Of a stretch of DNA of 64,000 bases, positions 34,414 through 47,291 are shown one piece after another. The notes under the pieces are model-generated. The model searched no databases. It was not told the origin of the DNA and saw only the letters and a program-made list of their open reading frames with translations. The stretch is from Agarophyton chilense (taxonomy: Eukaryota; Rhodophyta; Florideophyceae; Gracilariales; Gracilariaceae): assembly GCA_030374765.1 (NCBI GenBank), contig JARGXX010000010.1, positions 248,001-312,000 on the forward strand, in the 5' to 3' direction. Made by a program: the position numbers and the translations under genes. Numbering within the stretch: position 1 is the first letter of the stretch; each line of letters opens with the position of its first letter.

Positions 34414-36063
34414 AGCCAACCTGACACAAGCCCGACAATATCCGGACGCAGCGCAATGGCAAGAAGCACATGATCGTGAATTGAACAACTTAGACCAACA
34501 CAACAGCATCAAATGGCTCCCAAATACATTCACACCACCCAAAGAAGCTATCATCCCCCTCATGATGTTGTATCGTTACAAATGTTCAGCAGAGGAACAC
34601 ATCGTCCAACGGAAAGCCAGATGCAACCTCCGAGGCGATCTCATGAAACTTGGCCTCCACTTCGATCCAAAGCATATCACCACCTACACCGCCGACCGCA
34701 CCACCCAGCGGATGTTAATCGCCTTACACGCACGCCACAGCATGCCATTAGAGCACTTCGACATCACATCAGCATACTTGCATGAAAAATACCAACACAC
34801 CCGCCCAGTCTACGTCAGGCAGATGCAACGTTTCAGCGGTAGCTACGCCCACAACAGCAAATATGGGCAACCCTTGGGCAATTTATACGATTCCCCGCCG
34901 GCGGCATTCTATTTCAATCACGGATTAAAGTCGTTTCTCATCCACTTGAACTTCACACCCTCCGAACACGACCCATGCCTTTACGCCCGCCACAATTCAG
35001 ACGGAGTCACATTAGTCAGTACCACCATTGACGACTTTTTAGTACTAGCCTCAACCCAGGATCTCATCAACACACTCTACAAAGAACTCCTCACGAAATA
35101 CAAAAACAAAAGACTAGGGAGACCCACTCGCTTCTTAAACTGGACCATAACATACGGCGACGATGGTTCGGTGCACACAGCACAACCGGATGCCATCGAG
35201 GCCCTCCTTGCGCAGACAAAAATGAGCTCCTGCAACCCAGCTGCAACACCATACAACAATCAAAAAGAGTTAGATCAGCTACCGGAAACAGAACCACTAC
35301 CAGAAGAACAAGCCGCCAGATACCGCCAGATCTTGGGAGAAATTAGGTACATAACAGACAGCACTCGCCCCGACATTACTTACGCCACCAATAGACTGGC
35401 AAAACACATGGCACACCCCCAAGCGCACCATTGGCAAGCATTGAAGACGCTTCTAAGATATCTGATGGGCACCAAAACCCACGGGCTGCGCTATAATTCC
35501 AAACACATCACTCGAACCCCGCTCACAGTGTTTAGCGACGCGGACTTCGCAAACGAGAACAACCGACGATCAATCACAGGAACACTTCACTCCATCAACG
35601 GCACACCCATATCATGGCTTTCCAAACAACAGAACATCGTTGCCCTCTCGACAACGGAGGCAGAATATATAGCGGCATCCAGTGCCACCCAACACACGCA
35701 ATGGATTAGAAATCTCCTCCGAGCAACACACCTGATGAACGAAAACCCCACGCCGCACTTTATAGACAATCAATCAGCCATCCAGATTGCCGAGAATCAA
35801 GCTCCAACCAAACGACGGAAATACATAGATCTTCGACATCATCATCTCCAACACCACATCGCAGAGAACGCAATCGACCTACACAGAATCCCAACGGCAG
35901 AGATGACCGCCGACATACTCACGAAACCCCTCCACCGCGACAGATTCAGGAAACTACGAGACCTGCTCCAAGTACACCCCAACCCGAACAAAAATGCGAC
36001 GCATCAACCGGGGACTGTCAAACATCATCATGACCGACATCTTGATACACCGCATTTTTCGGA

Positions 36064-36151
36064 AGTCAAACATTACAGTAGAAATAGCCAGTATTTAGGG
36101 AAAGCAAAGAAGAGCTCGAAGTAAAGGTACGGGTAGAGTTTCCCTCACACA
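36064..36151 (+). repeat. Right 88-bp terminal repeat of element C
   Basis: Direct copy of 32522-32609 with about seven differences. It is followed directly by TAGTC, which also precedes the left repeat. Confidence 0.85.
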
Positions 36152-36156
36152 TAGTC

Positions 36157-37159
36157 CTCACTAAATTCTCAAAAAGAAAAATGCGAGTTCGAATCTTCGG
36201 AGAGCACAACACAAATTGTGTTGCTGTTATGTGTAGATTTTTCGTCATTTAAACACGCAATTGTGCAAATAATTTAGTATTTGACTTTCAATAGTGCTTA
36301 GTGCCGTTTTTCACCAACATGGAAACATTAAAGTAGTATAACAACTAGAAAGAACCAATGCTGAGGATATTACTTTATCAACAATTTACAAACTTATCTG
36401 CTTTTATTCTACTCTACTTGATTCGAACATTTTTTTGAGCAAAAACATGATGTGACCCGTATTATTCCACACTGATGACGAAACAATTGAGCCGCAAAAT
36501 AAAAAAATTAGTACTGTGTATTTGCACAAAATTAGCGTTATTACTTGATATTGTCAATTAGATTAGACAATGTCTCTGTATATGAATAATAAATGTTTGT
36601 ATGTCATGGTTTTTATTATTATCTCTATTTTCGCTCAAATGAATGGAATATACGTGGAAATCGTGGTTTTTCACATTCATGCATTAATTGCGTGCGATAT
36701 CTAATGTACCAGAATAAGATTATACTAGTTTGAAGTAGATGGGCGATAAGGTACTCTCGTTTTTGAAAAACACCCACTTGAGGAGACTAGGGATTTTATC
36801 TGATAGCAAAAGAATTTGTTCTATTAATGCTCTCGCACTAGCTGCAGAATGACCCCTCGTAAAAATAATTGAAAATCCGCAAGAACTAAACCCCTAAGAG
36901 GGGTCACAACCCCTAAATGACCCCTGCTCTACGTAGACGCCCATACTGTAAATGTACTGTAAGTGTCAAGCAGCCAAATAATCCTACATTAAATGCTCTC
37001 GCTCATCTCGTGTGAAATCCGCTCCAGGCTCACTATTCTCGGACAAAATGATGCTGTTCTAGTTAATGATGTAGACTATCTCCCCATTAGTTTATGAGGG
37101 CAGAATGTTTGAGAGTCGCTACACAGGCAACGTATACTACAGATAAGCCATGATAACAT
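36157..37159. other. AT-rich spacer at the right edge of the repeat island
   Basis: 1.0 kb without a supported gene. The first part is probably the continuation of element B after the insertion of element C. It contains clustered cccct/agggg motifs near 36850-36930 and a near-direct repeat of ATTAA(A)TGCTCTCGC near 36823 and 36989. It ends at the 3' flank of the MLH3-like gene. Confidence 0.45.
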
Positions 37160-38914
37160 TCAAAACGCGGCCAGCGGAACAATCGATGGCCTTCCGTGCG
37201 CACAACAAAACGGATTGTCACATTTGGACAAGGCGTGTAGTACATTTTCGCATTGTTCTAAAGACAGACAATCTCCGAATCGCACTGCTTTATGACAGGC
37301 GATCGTCGCAACCGTCCTTCGCACAAAACGAGGCACGGCACCGGCAATAATTACCTGATCATTCTCGTAGATTTCATCCAGAAGTTCAAGCAGATGATTC
37401 TTCGTCATTAAAACATCACAAACACGCGGCGTACTTGTTATCACAACCTCCTCTTCAATAAAGTTCAATTTCCAGCCCCATCTATGCATAACTTTCGAAT
37501 GCCGCATGGCAATTTCTTTTCGTTCTCGAGAGAGAGCTATGTTTTCTCGACAATCCACAAAGTTGATTTCTTGCTTCGCTTTTCTTAGGAACCTTTCGAA
37601 CAAATCCCGTTCTGATGCCGCATGTTGATCGATCGCATACAATGCACTCTCGTCTGCGACCACTATGAACTTGCGATCTACTTGACCGACAACATGTACT
37701 CGCCTTAGCCTTTTCTTGTCTATGGACATGCTCTTCTGTTCCCAAACCCCTCCCTGAAGCCCTGCAGTTGCACTGTTTTTAAACGCAAGGTTGGACCACG
37801 CTTTCACATGCTGCTCAAATATATGTTCCGATAGAGGACTATTTGCGCTCTTGCTCCAGAGCTGAACACGGCGAAGAGGAATTGGGGGTGGTCCTATTCT
37901 CGTTAACAATTTCGTCTCTTCAAACCGGGGTCGCTTTAACACATTGGTCCGCTTCTTTCTCACCATATAGTTATCTTTGCTCCATTCCATTTTCTTATCT
38001 TTGGTGCCCGCCAATACATGAAATAACGCCGTAACCAGCTCTTTCTGTATTTCCCGCTTTAGCTCGGCTGCTCTATTTTTCGTTGAATCTTGATCCTTTC
38101 TTTCTTCGATCGTACAACAGTGTAATATAAAAGCTGGATAGCGTCCAATTTTATAATGTTTCTCGTTGATTGTTCTTCGTGAGAGACTACTTCTACAATT
38201 CAAGAACTTCTTCCACGCCAACTTTGCGATGTTCGACAGCCAGTCCACCCCCGAGTCTCCGTCCAGGGCTGCATATTGAGCTCTGCAATTTGAGCACCCC
38301 AAACGAGAGATAAAACCAGTAACAAGCTTATCCTGACATCGCAGTCGTACGGCAACAAACGAGAGATCAATTGTTCCTAATGCTGCCTGAATGGCATCGA
38401 TGGTGAGCCCATCGCCAATCCATGAAAGCACCTCAATGTGATTCTTTGTCTGCGCACTGATTCGAATGGTTGGATTAGCAAACACAATAGGAAGCATGCT
38501 ATCGCGTGTAGCGTTGATAAGCTCGAGATAATCCCGAGCTTGTTGTAAACGACGGCGTACCGGAACAGCATAAAACATCTCCCAAACGTCGAGTTCACAG
38601 CCTTGATTGATTGTAGTGTCCGTTCGCTCCTCCAACACATTTGATCCGCGCATATGAACAGCCCAGTCTTTGGCTCGGTACTCGATTGAGCATTGTGCTG
38701 ACAAAACTTCCAACAAATCCAAGGGCAGGTGAGACGGAGCCTTTGAAGCAGATATGGTGAACCGAAGGGCTGTAGGGTTGAGATGTACTTTGATTTCGTC
38801 GCACCCTCCTCTAATTAATAGCTCGAGGGTTTTACTAACGATCAGTTCATAATTTGTGAGCAAAAGTGTTCGAGCGAGCAGATGGCACGAATCCAAAGAC
38901 AGACGTCTAATCAT
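37160..38914 (-). CDS. MLH3-like MutL homologue with degenerate ATPase half
   Basis: 584 aa, intronless. The C-terminal half is a clear MutL endonuclease domain of the MLH3 kind. It has the metal-binding motif DQHAASERDLFE at residues 429-440, ACHKAV at 539-544, and C565-D-N-P-F-x-C with CAHGRPS at 571-577. The N-terminal half keeps the region before motif I (YELIVSKTLELL near 22-33) and the later VWEMFYAVPVRRR (110-122), as in MLH3. However, the GHKL ATPase signatures between them (the Asn of motif I, DxGxG and RGEAL) are not present. The family works as a heterodimer with MLH1 in mismatch repair and in resolving meiotic crossovers. Start at the ATG 38914; no better upstream ATG is obvious. 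PMS2 is the alternative, but the C-terminal motif spacing favours MLH3. Confidence 0.8.
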   Translation of the reverse strand: MIRRLSLDSCHLLARTLLLTNYELIVSKTLELLIRGGCDEIKVHLNPTALRFTISASKAPSHLPLDLLEVLSAQCSIEYRAKDWAVHMRGSNVLEERTDTTINQGCELDVWEMFYAVPVRRRLQQARDYLELINATRDSMLPIVFANPTIRISAQTKNHIEVLSWIGDGLTIDAIQAALGTIDLSFVAVRLRCQDKLVTGFISRLGCSNCRAQYAALDGDSGVDWLSNIAKLAWKKFLNCRSSLSRRTINEKHYKIGRYPAFILHCCTIEERKDQDSTKNRAAELKREIQKELVTALFHVLAGTKDKKMEWSKDNYMVRKKRTNVLKRPRFEETKLLTRIGPPPIPLRRVQLWSKSANSPLSEHIFEQHVKAWSNLAFKNSATAGLQGGVWEQKSMSIDKKRLRRVHVVGQVDRKFIVVADESALYAIDQHAASERDLFERFLRKAKQEINFVDCRENIALSRERKEIAMRHSKVMHRWGWKLNFIEEEVVITSTPRVCDVLMTKNHLLELLDEIYENDQVIIAGAVPRFVRRTVATIACHKAVRFGDCLSLEQCENVLHALSKCDNPFCCAHGRPSIVPLAAF

Positions 38915-39513
38915 GGCATTTTCGCCACAAAATAATCCTTTGTAGACTACTACGGCCAGATATCTCGTTTGAGGGTGAGATCAAACCCACTTTCTTGGCT
39001 TTGAGCAATGTTATGCTCAGATTCTGTGTTCCAAATATGTACAAGGAACAGCTCTTGCAGAGTAGAACTGCGAAGCAACAAATTCTGCTTAGTAAGCTAT
39101 CTCTCCAAAAGTGATGCGAAAATGCTGAATTAGCTTCTGACTCTTATCGTCGACCAAACACCTTAAAGATACAGTTTGCCCGGTGACAACAAAAAAGTTA
39201 CCCACCACATGGATTTTTACCTCAGCTGTGGTCGCCAAAAACAACATCGACGTATATTCTAAGGGTAAGGGGGTTACTTTCAGCATTAGTGAAGATGTGC
39301 CCAACCTATCAACGTTTTCGGTTTCTCATGATTGTGGAAAAGTGAAATATTATTCAAAAATCAGCCATGGCAGTCCCATGATGGCACCTTCCCAAACTCT
39401 GATTCAGCCAAAGCGGATGTGGAACAGGTTGCAAAAGAATTAAATTGTGAAATCCTTTCTGACTTCGGTCCTCATGTCTTCACGCAATACTCTCATCTGT
39501 TTGTGACATCGAT
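38915..39513. other. Divergent promoter region, MLH3-like (-) and SDHAF4 (+)
   Basis: 0.6 kb between start codons on opposite strands. A 71-codon minus frame (39089-39304) and a 61-codon plus frame (39332-39517) are open but match nothing I know. One could be a small exon of a longer gene. Confidence 0.4.
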
Positions 39514-39849
39514 ATGACCTTTCTTCGCCTTTCAAGGTTAAGGTTGCAGAAATTTCTGTTTCCGAGGATATGTGAAACCACCGAAATCCAAATGTCTCTG
39601 CGACGGGGAACAGCTTCGAAGGCATTTAACAGTTCGGAACAAAAAGACAAAGGAACGAAAGCTGGTAACTCTTTTAAACAGAACGAAGCCGAGTCTGAAG
39701 CCCCTAATCCTGAAGAACCTGAAGAACCTGAGATGGTAGATATGTGGAACAGTGACGCGCCACATGGACCCGAATGGGGAGGACCGCGCGGTTATGAGCC
39801 TACTCGGTACGGAGACTGGTCGAGAAACGGTCGTGTGAGCGACTTCTGA
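39514..39849 (+). CDS. Succinate dehydrogenase assembly factor 4 (SDHAF4/Sdh8, DUF1674)
   Basis: 111 aa. The C-terminus carries the full family signature: HGPEWGGPRGYEPTRYGDW, then an Arg-Gly pair, ending SDF, residues about 83-111. SDHAF4 is a small mitochondrial matrix chaperone. It binds the flavinylated SDHA subunit and helps it assemble with SDHB, limiting free SDHA. The first ~35 residues are rich in Arg, Leu and Phe with few acidic residues, as expected for a mitochondrial presequence. An acidic linker (about 58-75) precedes the motif. The ATG at 39514 is used; an internal Met at residue 27 would remove most of the presequence. Its stop lies 61 bp from the stop of the TCP1 gene on the other strand. 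Confidence 0.9.
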   Translation: MTFLRLSRLRLQKFLFPRICETTEIQMSLRRGTASKAFNSSEQKDKGTKAGNSFKQNEAESEAPNPEEPEEPEMVDMWNSDAPHGPEWGGPRGYEPTRYGDWSRNGRVSDF

Positions 39850-39910
39850 CACATTCACACCATATTCTCGATACCTTCGTGCTTTCGAGAGCTTTACACT
39901 TGATCTATTG

Positions 39911-41545
39911 CTAGTATGGTACAGAGCCATCATCTTCTTTCTTATCAATCTTGACCAAGTCATCGATTCGAATGATTGTCAATGCAGCTTCCGTCGCAAA
40001 CTGAATGATTTTCTTTTTGCTGATGGCCGGCTCTACGACACCTTCCGAAAGATTGTCTCGAAGAGTCCCAACGTTTAGATCTAGTCCAAAAGAGGACAGT
40101 TTGGCTTTGGAATCATCGTTTTGAGCGGCATGATGAACTGCCTTGAGCTTTGCCACAAGATCTGTCGAATCGTGGGCTGCATTCATCGCTAATGTCTTCG
40201 GGATAACCAGAAGAGCCTCTGCAAATTCTGCAATAGCCAACTGCTCTCGAGAGCCAATCATAGTAGCGAAATTTTCAAGGTGAATCGAAAGGGCAGCTTC
40301 GACAGCGCCACCACCCGCCACCACGGAGTTTGACTCTAGAGTTCGCTTCACAACACAGACGGCATCATGGAATGAACGAGACATTTCGTCGCACATGTAC
40401 TCATTAGGTCCACGCAATAAAACAGAACAGGCGGCAGTCGACTTGCAGTTTTTCATGATTAAGATGCTATCATCTCGAATTCGTTCCTCATATACTTCAT
40501 CGGCGTAACCAAGCAATGAGTGATCAAAAGATTCTTCGCCGCCCAAGTCGGCCATGGCTACCTGCACTGTTGCTCCAGTGGCCTTGGCAATGCGCTCTAG
40601 ATCTCGCTCAGGAACGCGACGAACAGCAATCGCACCGGCTTCCACAAAGTACTTAAGCGCAGCATCATCTATACCCTTTGAGGTAAGAACGATATTTGCT
40701 CCAGCCTTCAATACTGCATTAATCCGATCTCTTGTGATGTCTAATTCTTTCTCCTGTGCCTTGCCCAGCTCTTCAGGATTTTCGATCAAGATAGAAACAC
40801 CCATTTTCATTTTTGCTCTGCGCAAGTCAACGTCTAAACAGGCGATCTTGGCAGGCGCGACTCTTCTTGGCATCAGTTGGCTGGATCTCGTCATGTTCAG
40901 CGCATATCCTGGAAGAAGTTCACTCTCCTTCGCGCTCTTTCCTTGTGCCTTCAGAACGTGTATGGCTTCAATGGGGTACTTATATTTGCCGCTAGATGAA
41001 GCAGTCTTAACTGCCATGACGGCGTCGACTGCCATTGTGGCGAACTTCAGACTCTCAGCGCTTCCTAAGATTTTGCTGGAAAGGCTTGTTTTGGCCGCGT
41101 TGATCAGTGTCTCACGAGCCAGTTTGTCCACAGGCTTGGCAAGCTTATCTCGCAAATATTTGCAGCCCTCTCGCATAGCTAGTCGATACCCAGTTATGAT
41201 ATTTGTGGGATGAATTCGAGATCGAACAAGTTCATTCGCCCGGCGGAGCAACTCAGCAGCCAGAATGACCACAGATGTTGTCCCATCACCAACCTCCTCA
41301 TCCTGCTGAGCTGCTAATTCTGTGAGCACTTTTGCAGCAGGATGCTCGACTTCAAGTAACCTTAGGATAGTCGCGCCATCGTTAGTGACAGTAACGTCAC
41401 CTACTTCGTCTACAAGCATTTTGTCCAGGCCCACCGGACCCAAGGAACTCTTGACTATGTTCGCAACAGCGACACAAGCCGTAACGTTTCCAGTTCGGAC
41501 ATCTTGTCCAGATTCTCGCTGACCTTTTATGATCAAGCTAGACAT
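39911..41545 (-). CDS. TCP1: T-complex protein 1 subunit alpha (CCT1)
   Basis: 544 aa group II chaperonin subunit, intronless. Visible motifs: TNDGATIL at 54-61, the ATPase motif GDGTTSVV at 86-93, and a later GGGAVE nucleotide-pocket motif. The N-terminus ([18 protein letters not shown]) and C-terminus fit CCT-alpha best among the eight paralogues. It is one of the eight subunits of the cytosolic TRiC/CCT ring that folds actin, tubulin and WD40 proteins. The frame extends 22 codons further upstream, but the Met at 41545 gives the conserved CCT1 start. The 3' end is only 61 bp from SDHAF4, so the two mRNAs probably overlap in their 3' UTRs. Confidence 0.93.
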   Translation of the reverse strand: MSSLIIKGQRESGQDVRTGNVTACVAVANIVKSSLGPVGLDKMLVDEVGDVTVTNDGATILRLLEVEHPAAKVLTELAAQQDEEVGDGTTSVVILAAELLRRANELVRSRIHPTNIITGYRLAMREGCKYLRDKLAKPVDKLARETLINAAKTSLSSKILGSAESLKFATMAVDAVMAVKTASSSGKYKYPIEAIHVLKAQGKSAKESELLPGYALNMTRSSQLMPRRVAPAKIACLDVDLRRAKMKMGVSILIENPEELGKAQEKELDITRDRINAVLKAGANIVLTSKGIDDAALKYFVEAGAIAVRRVPERDLERIAKATGATVQVAMADLGGEESFDHSLLGYADEVYEERIRDDSILIMKNCKSTAACSVLLRGPNEYMCDEMSRSFHDAVCVVKRTLESNSVVAGGGAVEAALSIHLENFATMIGSREQLAIAEFAEALLVIPKTLAMNAAHDSTDLVAKLKAVHHAAQNDDSKAKLSSFGLDLNVGTLRDNLSEGVVEPAISKKKIIQFATEAALTIIRIDDLVKIDKKEDDGSVPY

Positions 41546-42208
41546 GACGAAGTCGATGTAAATGACTGAAGGTAGACCTGATGAAAACTCCCCAGACGAT
41601 TGGTGAGACAAAAGTCACTTGAAATTCGGCACTCTATCTCGAGAAAGACTAGTTAAACAACCAACACCGAGCAGACTTTCCAAGCGTATGCCGTGTAGAT
41701 GCTGATCGTTCTGTACGCCGACGATATAAAACGGCCCTGGTTGACTGGATCGCTCCATATCAGGCGTGATTCGGAGCAGTCAAATTGGAAGTAATTTTTT
41801 CACGAAGCAGTCCACATCCTACCTTCGTAACTCATCACGTGTATTCGTGTATGAGAAGAAGATGCGGCCAGCCAGGCGCGATCTCACCCGGCTGCCCACG
41901 GTATTACAGTGAAGTTACCGTTGCCGCCCAAGCTCGTCCGTTTCGGATGTCCCAGCCAGACCGATGTACGGCATCGGCTAGAGTAATCGGAGAACTTCTT
42001 GTGTTCAATTGCCCTCAGTTCCGAATGCTCCCGTGCCCTTCTCGCTTGGCTTTCTTGTGTGTTTCAACATTTAAACCATTGCGTCAGGAGCTGTTACGTC
42101 TTTCTATTAGTGCCAGTAGCGCACAACGCCAGCCACATTGTCCACTTTAACCTCCTTCTGAAAGCGTCTGCAATCGAACGCTGCAACCAGCCAAAGTCTA
42201 GAGTCTAA
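41546..42208. promoter_or_regulatory. Divergent promoter region, TCP1 (-) / ELO elongase (+)
   Basis: 663 bp between the start codons of two head-to-head genes. A TATAAAA-like sequence lies at about 41725-41731 on the plus strand, nearly 480 bp from the elongase ATG. I see no other coding or repeat signal. Confidence 0.45.
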
Positions 42209-43045
42209 ATGTCGGCTGTGCAACTCGACTCCTTCAGAACATGGCTTGCAGACTGGCGCTTTGAGCCCGGGTTGACCCCCTTTAGTAGATGGCAATGGCC
42301 GGTCTTAGCAGTTGTGGCGTACTTCACCATCATTTACGCGCTCCAACGAGCAATGGCAACCAAGAAGCCACTTGACATTCCTGAATTTCTATTCTTTCAT
42401 AACTTCTCACTATGTATGGCTTCTTTCCTGTTGGGCTTGTGGCTCACATACGCCCTTGCCACAGCTCACAGGTCTGGACTTTCTCCTCACGAGGTGTTAT
42501 GCTCTCGTCGGATGTATGAAGACGGTCACCTCCAAATGATATACTATATTAACATGTTTTACAAAGTTTGGGAATTCGTGGACACCTTCTTACTGGCTTT
42601 GCGAAAAAAGCCAATTGCTTTCCTTCACGCATACCACCATGCTGCAACTCTATTCCTCACATGGAATCAACTAATTGAACATTCCAGCCCACAATGGGTA
42701 CCAATCGTTATCAACCTGTGGATTCACGTTCTCATGTACTACTATTATGCCATGTCAGCCTTACGTATCCGCATCTGGTGGAAGAAGCATTTAACCACGC
42801 TACAAATTTTGCAATTCATCGTGGATGTCGGTGCTGTGGGATATGCGTATACTACATTCATACTCTCTGGGTTTGACGAAAACGTCTGTTACGGAACAAC
42901 GAAAGGTGCTCTGGTTGGATTAGGAATTTTGACATCTTACCTGCTCCTTTTCATCAGGTTCTACATGCAAACTTATAAGAGGACCCCAGTCAAGGGACGG
43001 AGCTCTCCAGCTTCCGATAAAGCAGAGGAGAAGAAGGAGCAATGA
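42209..43045 (+). CDS. ELO-family very-long-chain fatty acid elongase (3-ketoacyl-CoA synthase)
   Basis: 278 aa, multi-pass ER membrane protein. It has the family's histidine box HAYHH at residues 140-144, preceded by KVWEFVDTFLLALRKK (119-134) and followed by the YYYYAMSALRIR segment (177-188). ELO enzymes condense malonyl-CoA with long-chain acyl-CoA, the first step of each elongation round; some algal members act on polyunsaturated substrates. The substrate cannot be told from sequence here. The protein ends KKEQ, a dilysine ER-retrieval signal at -4/-3. About seven hydrophobic segments can be counted. No intron. The ATG at 42209 is the first in frame. Confidence 0.92.
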   Translation: MSAVQLDSFRTWLADWRFEPGLTPFSRWQWPVLAVVAYFTIIYALQRAMATKKPLDIPEFLFFHNFSLCMASFLLGLWLTYALATAHRSGLSPHEVLCSRRMYEDGHLQMIYYINMFYKVWEFVDTFLLALRKKPIAFLHAYHHAATLFLTWNQLIEHSSPQWVPIVINLWIHVLMYYYYAMSALRIRIWWKKHLTTLQILQFIVDVGAVGYAYTTFILSGFDENVCYGTTKGALVGLGILTSYLLLFIRFYMQTYKRTPVKGRSSPASDKAEEKKEQ

Positions 43046-43933
43046 TACCGGACTGTTAACTCTTTTACCCTTAGTCCGTAAGAAAAATAAGGGGCTTTTG
43101 GCAAACTGCGGCAAAACTCCAAGAGGAGAAGCAACAAGCTTTGCTGCCATTGATGCTGTCTTTGAGCAAACACGTGCATCGGCTGAGATTATTTTCGTGC
43201 GTCTCTGTTTTGATACCTGTGTTACGAATATGGACAAGGTGTGCGAAAGGAGTGCACTCTTCCAATTTGTCGGAAAGGTAAGCCTGCAATTGTGGTTGAT
43301 TTGAATAATTCGCATCGCGGATCCGCGGAACGCTCTAGTTGTCCTACGTAAGTGATGCGTTGCCCAACCATTAAAGAGTTAGAATTTGATAAAGTTCGGA
43401 CTGTACTCTTACCTGCCCGAGAATTGTGTATTTCTCTTCGAGGGCAATCACCCGCATTTTGCACCAGTTTTCTGGATGCTCCATTTCTTTCAGGCTGGAG
43501 AGGTTGAAGAACAACTACATTTGCATTTCAGTTGTCCATAACAAAGACTGCCTGACAAAAGATTTACACAAACTTGATTTACGCTCATAGTCGGAAGATT
43601 TTTCATCTGAATGCTCTCGTCTAGGAGTGGATAGCTAGTAAGCAGAGATATCATTTCCCCTACAGGCTGAGTTCCTCGAAAAGAAGGCAAAGTTCTTCTC
43701 ATGTAGCAGATGTACCTCGTTTTCTTCATGACTACGTGCAGCGAAATTTTAGAATGTCACAAGATCAGAGTCATGACCAAGCATTGCACAAATGAAAGCG
43801 AGATTCCAAGCGAAGCGCTAAACGCACAAAACAAAAAATCGATTCAAACAGAGTCGCATTGACGCCAACATTGAAAAATCCGTAATCGTGTACATGAGTC
43901 TTCTCGCTTAACTTCCCTTCCAGATTCCGACAC
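43046..43933. other. Convergent spacer, ELO elongase / DDX5-like helicase
   Basis: 0.89 kb between two stop codons on opposite strands. Small open frames on both strands look random. I see no RNA gene or repeat. Confidence 0.5.

Positions 43934-47291
<3,358 letters not shown>

Larger units (their letters stand above)
32522..36151 (+). mobile_element. Ty1/copia element C, nearly complete, 88-bp terminal repeats
   Basis: Terminal direct repeats of 88 bp (32522-32609 and 36064-36151, about 92% alike by eye) are flanked by a 5-bp target duplication TAGTC (32517-32521 and 36152-36156). Inside, in copia order on the plus strand: a gag-like region (about 32832-33410), an integrase with the D-D-E core (DNAKEY, ENSIAERLNR) around 33600-34100, reverse transcriptase and RNase H (TSAYLHE, a variant active-site TTIDDFLV, SDADFANENN, ALSTTEAEY, DNQSAI) to about 36124. 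It looks close to whole, with about two breaks. It is inserted in element B and so is younger. Confidence 0.85.

Noticed and set aside
40554-41213. 219-codon plus-strand frame opposite TCP1
   Set aside because: Shadow of a strongly conserved chaperonin frame; no independent evidence.
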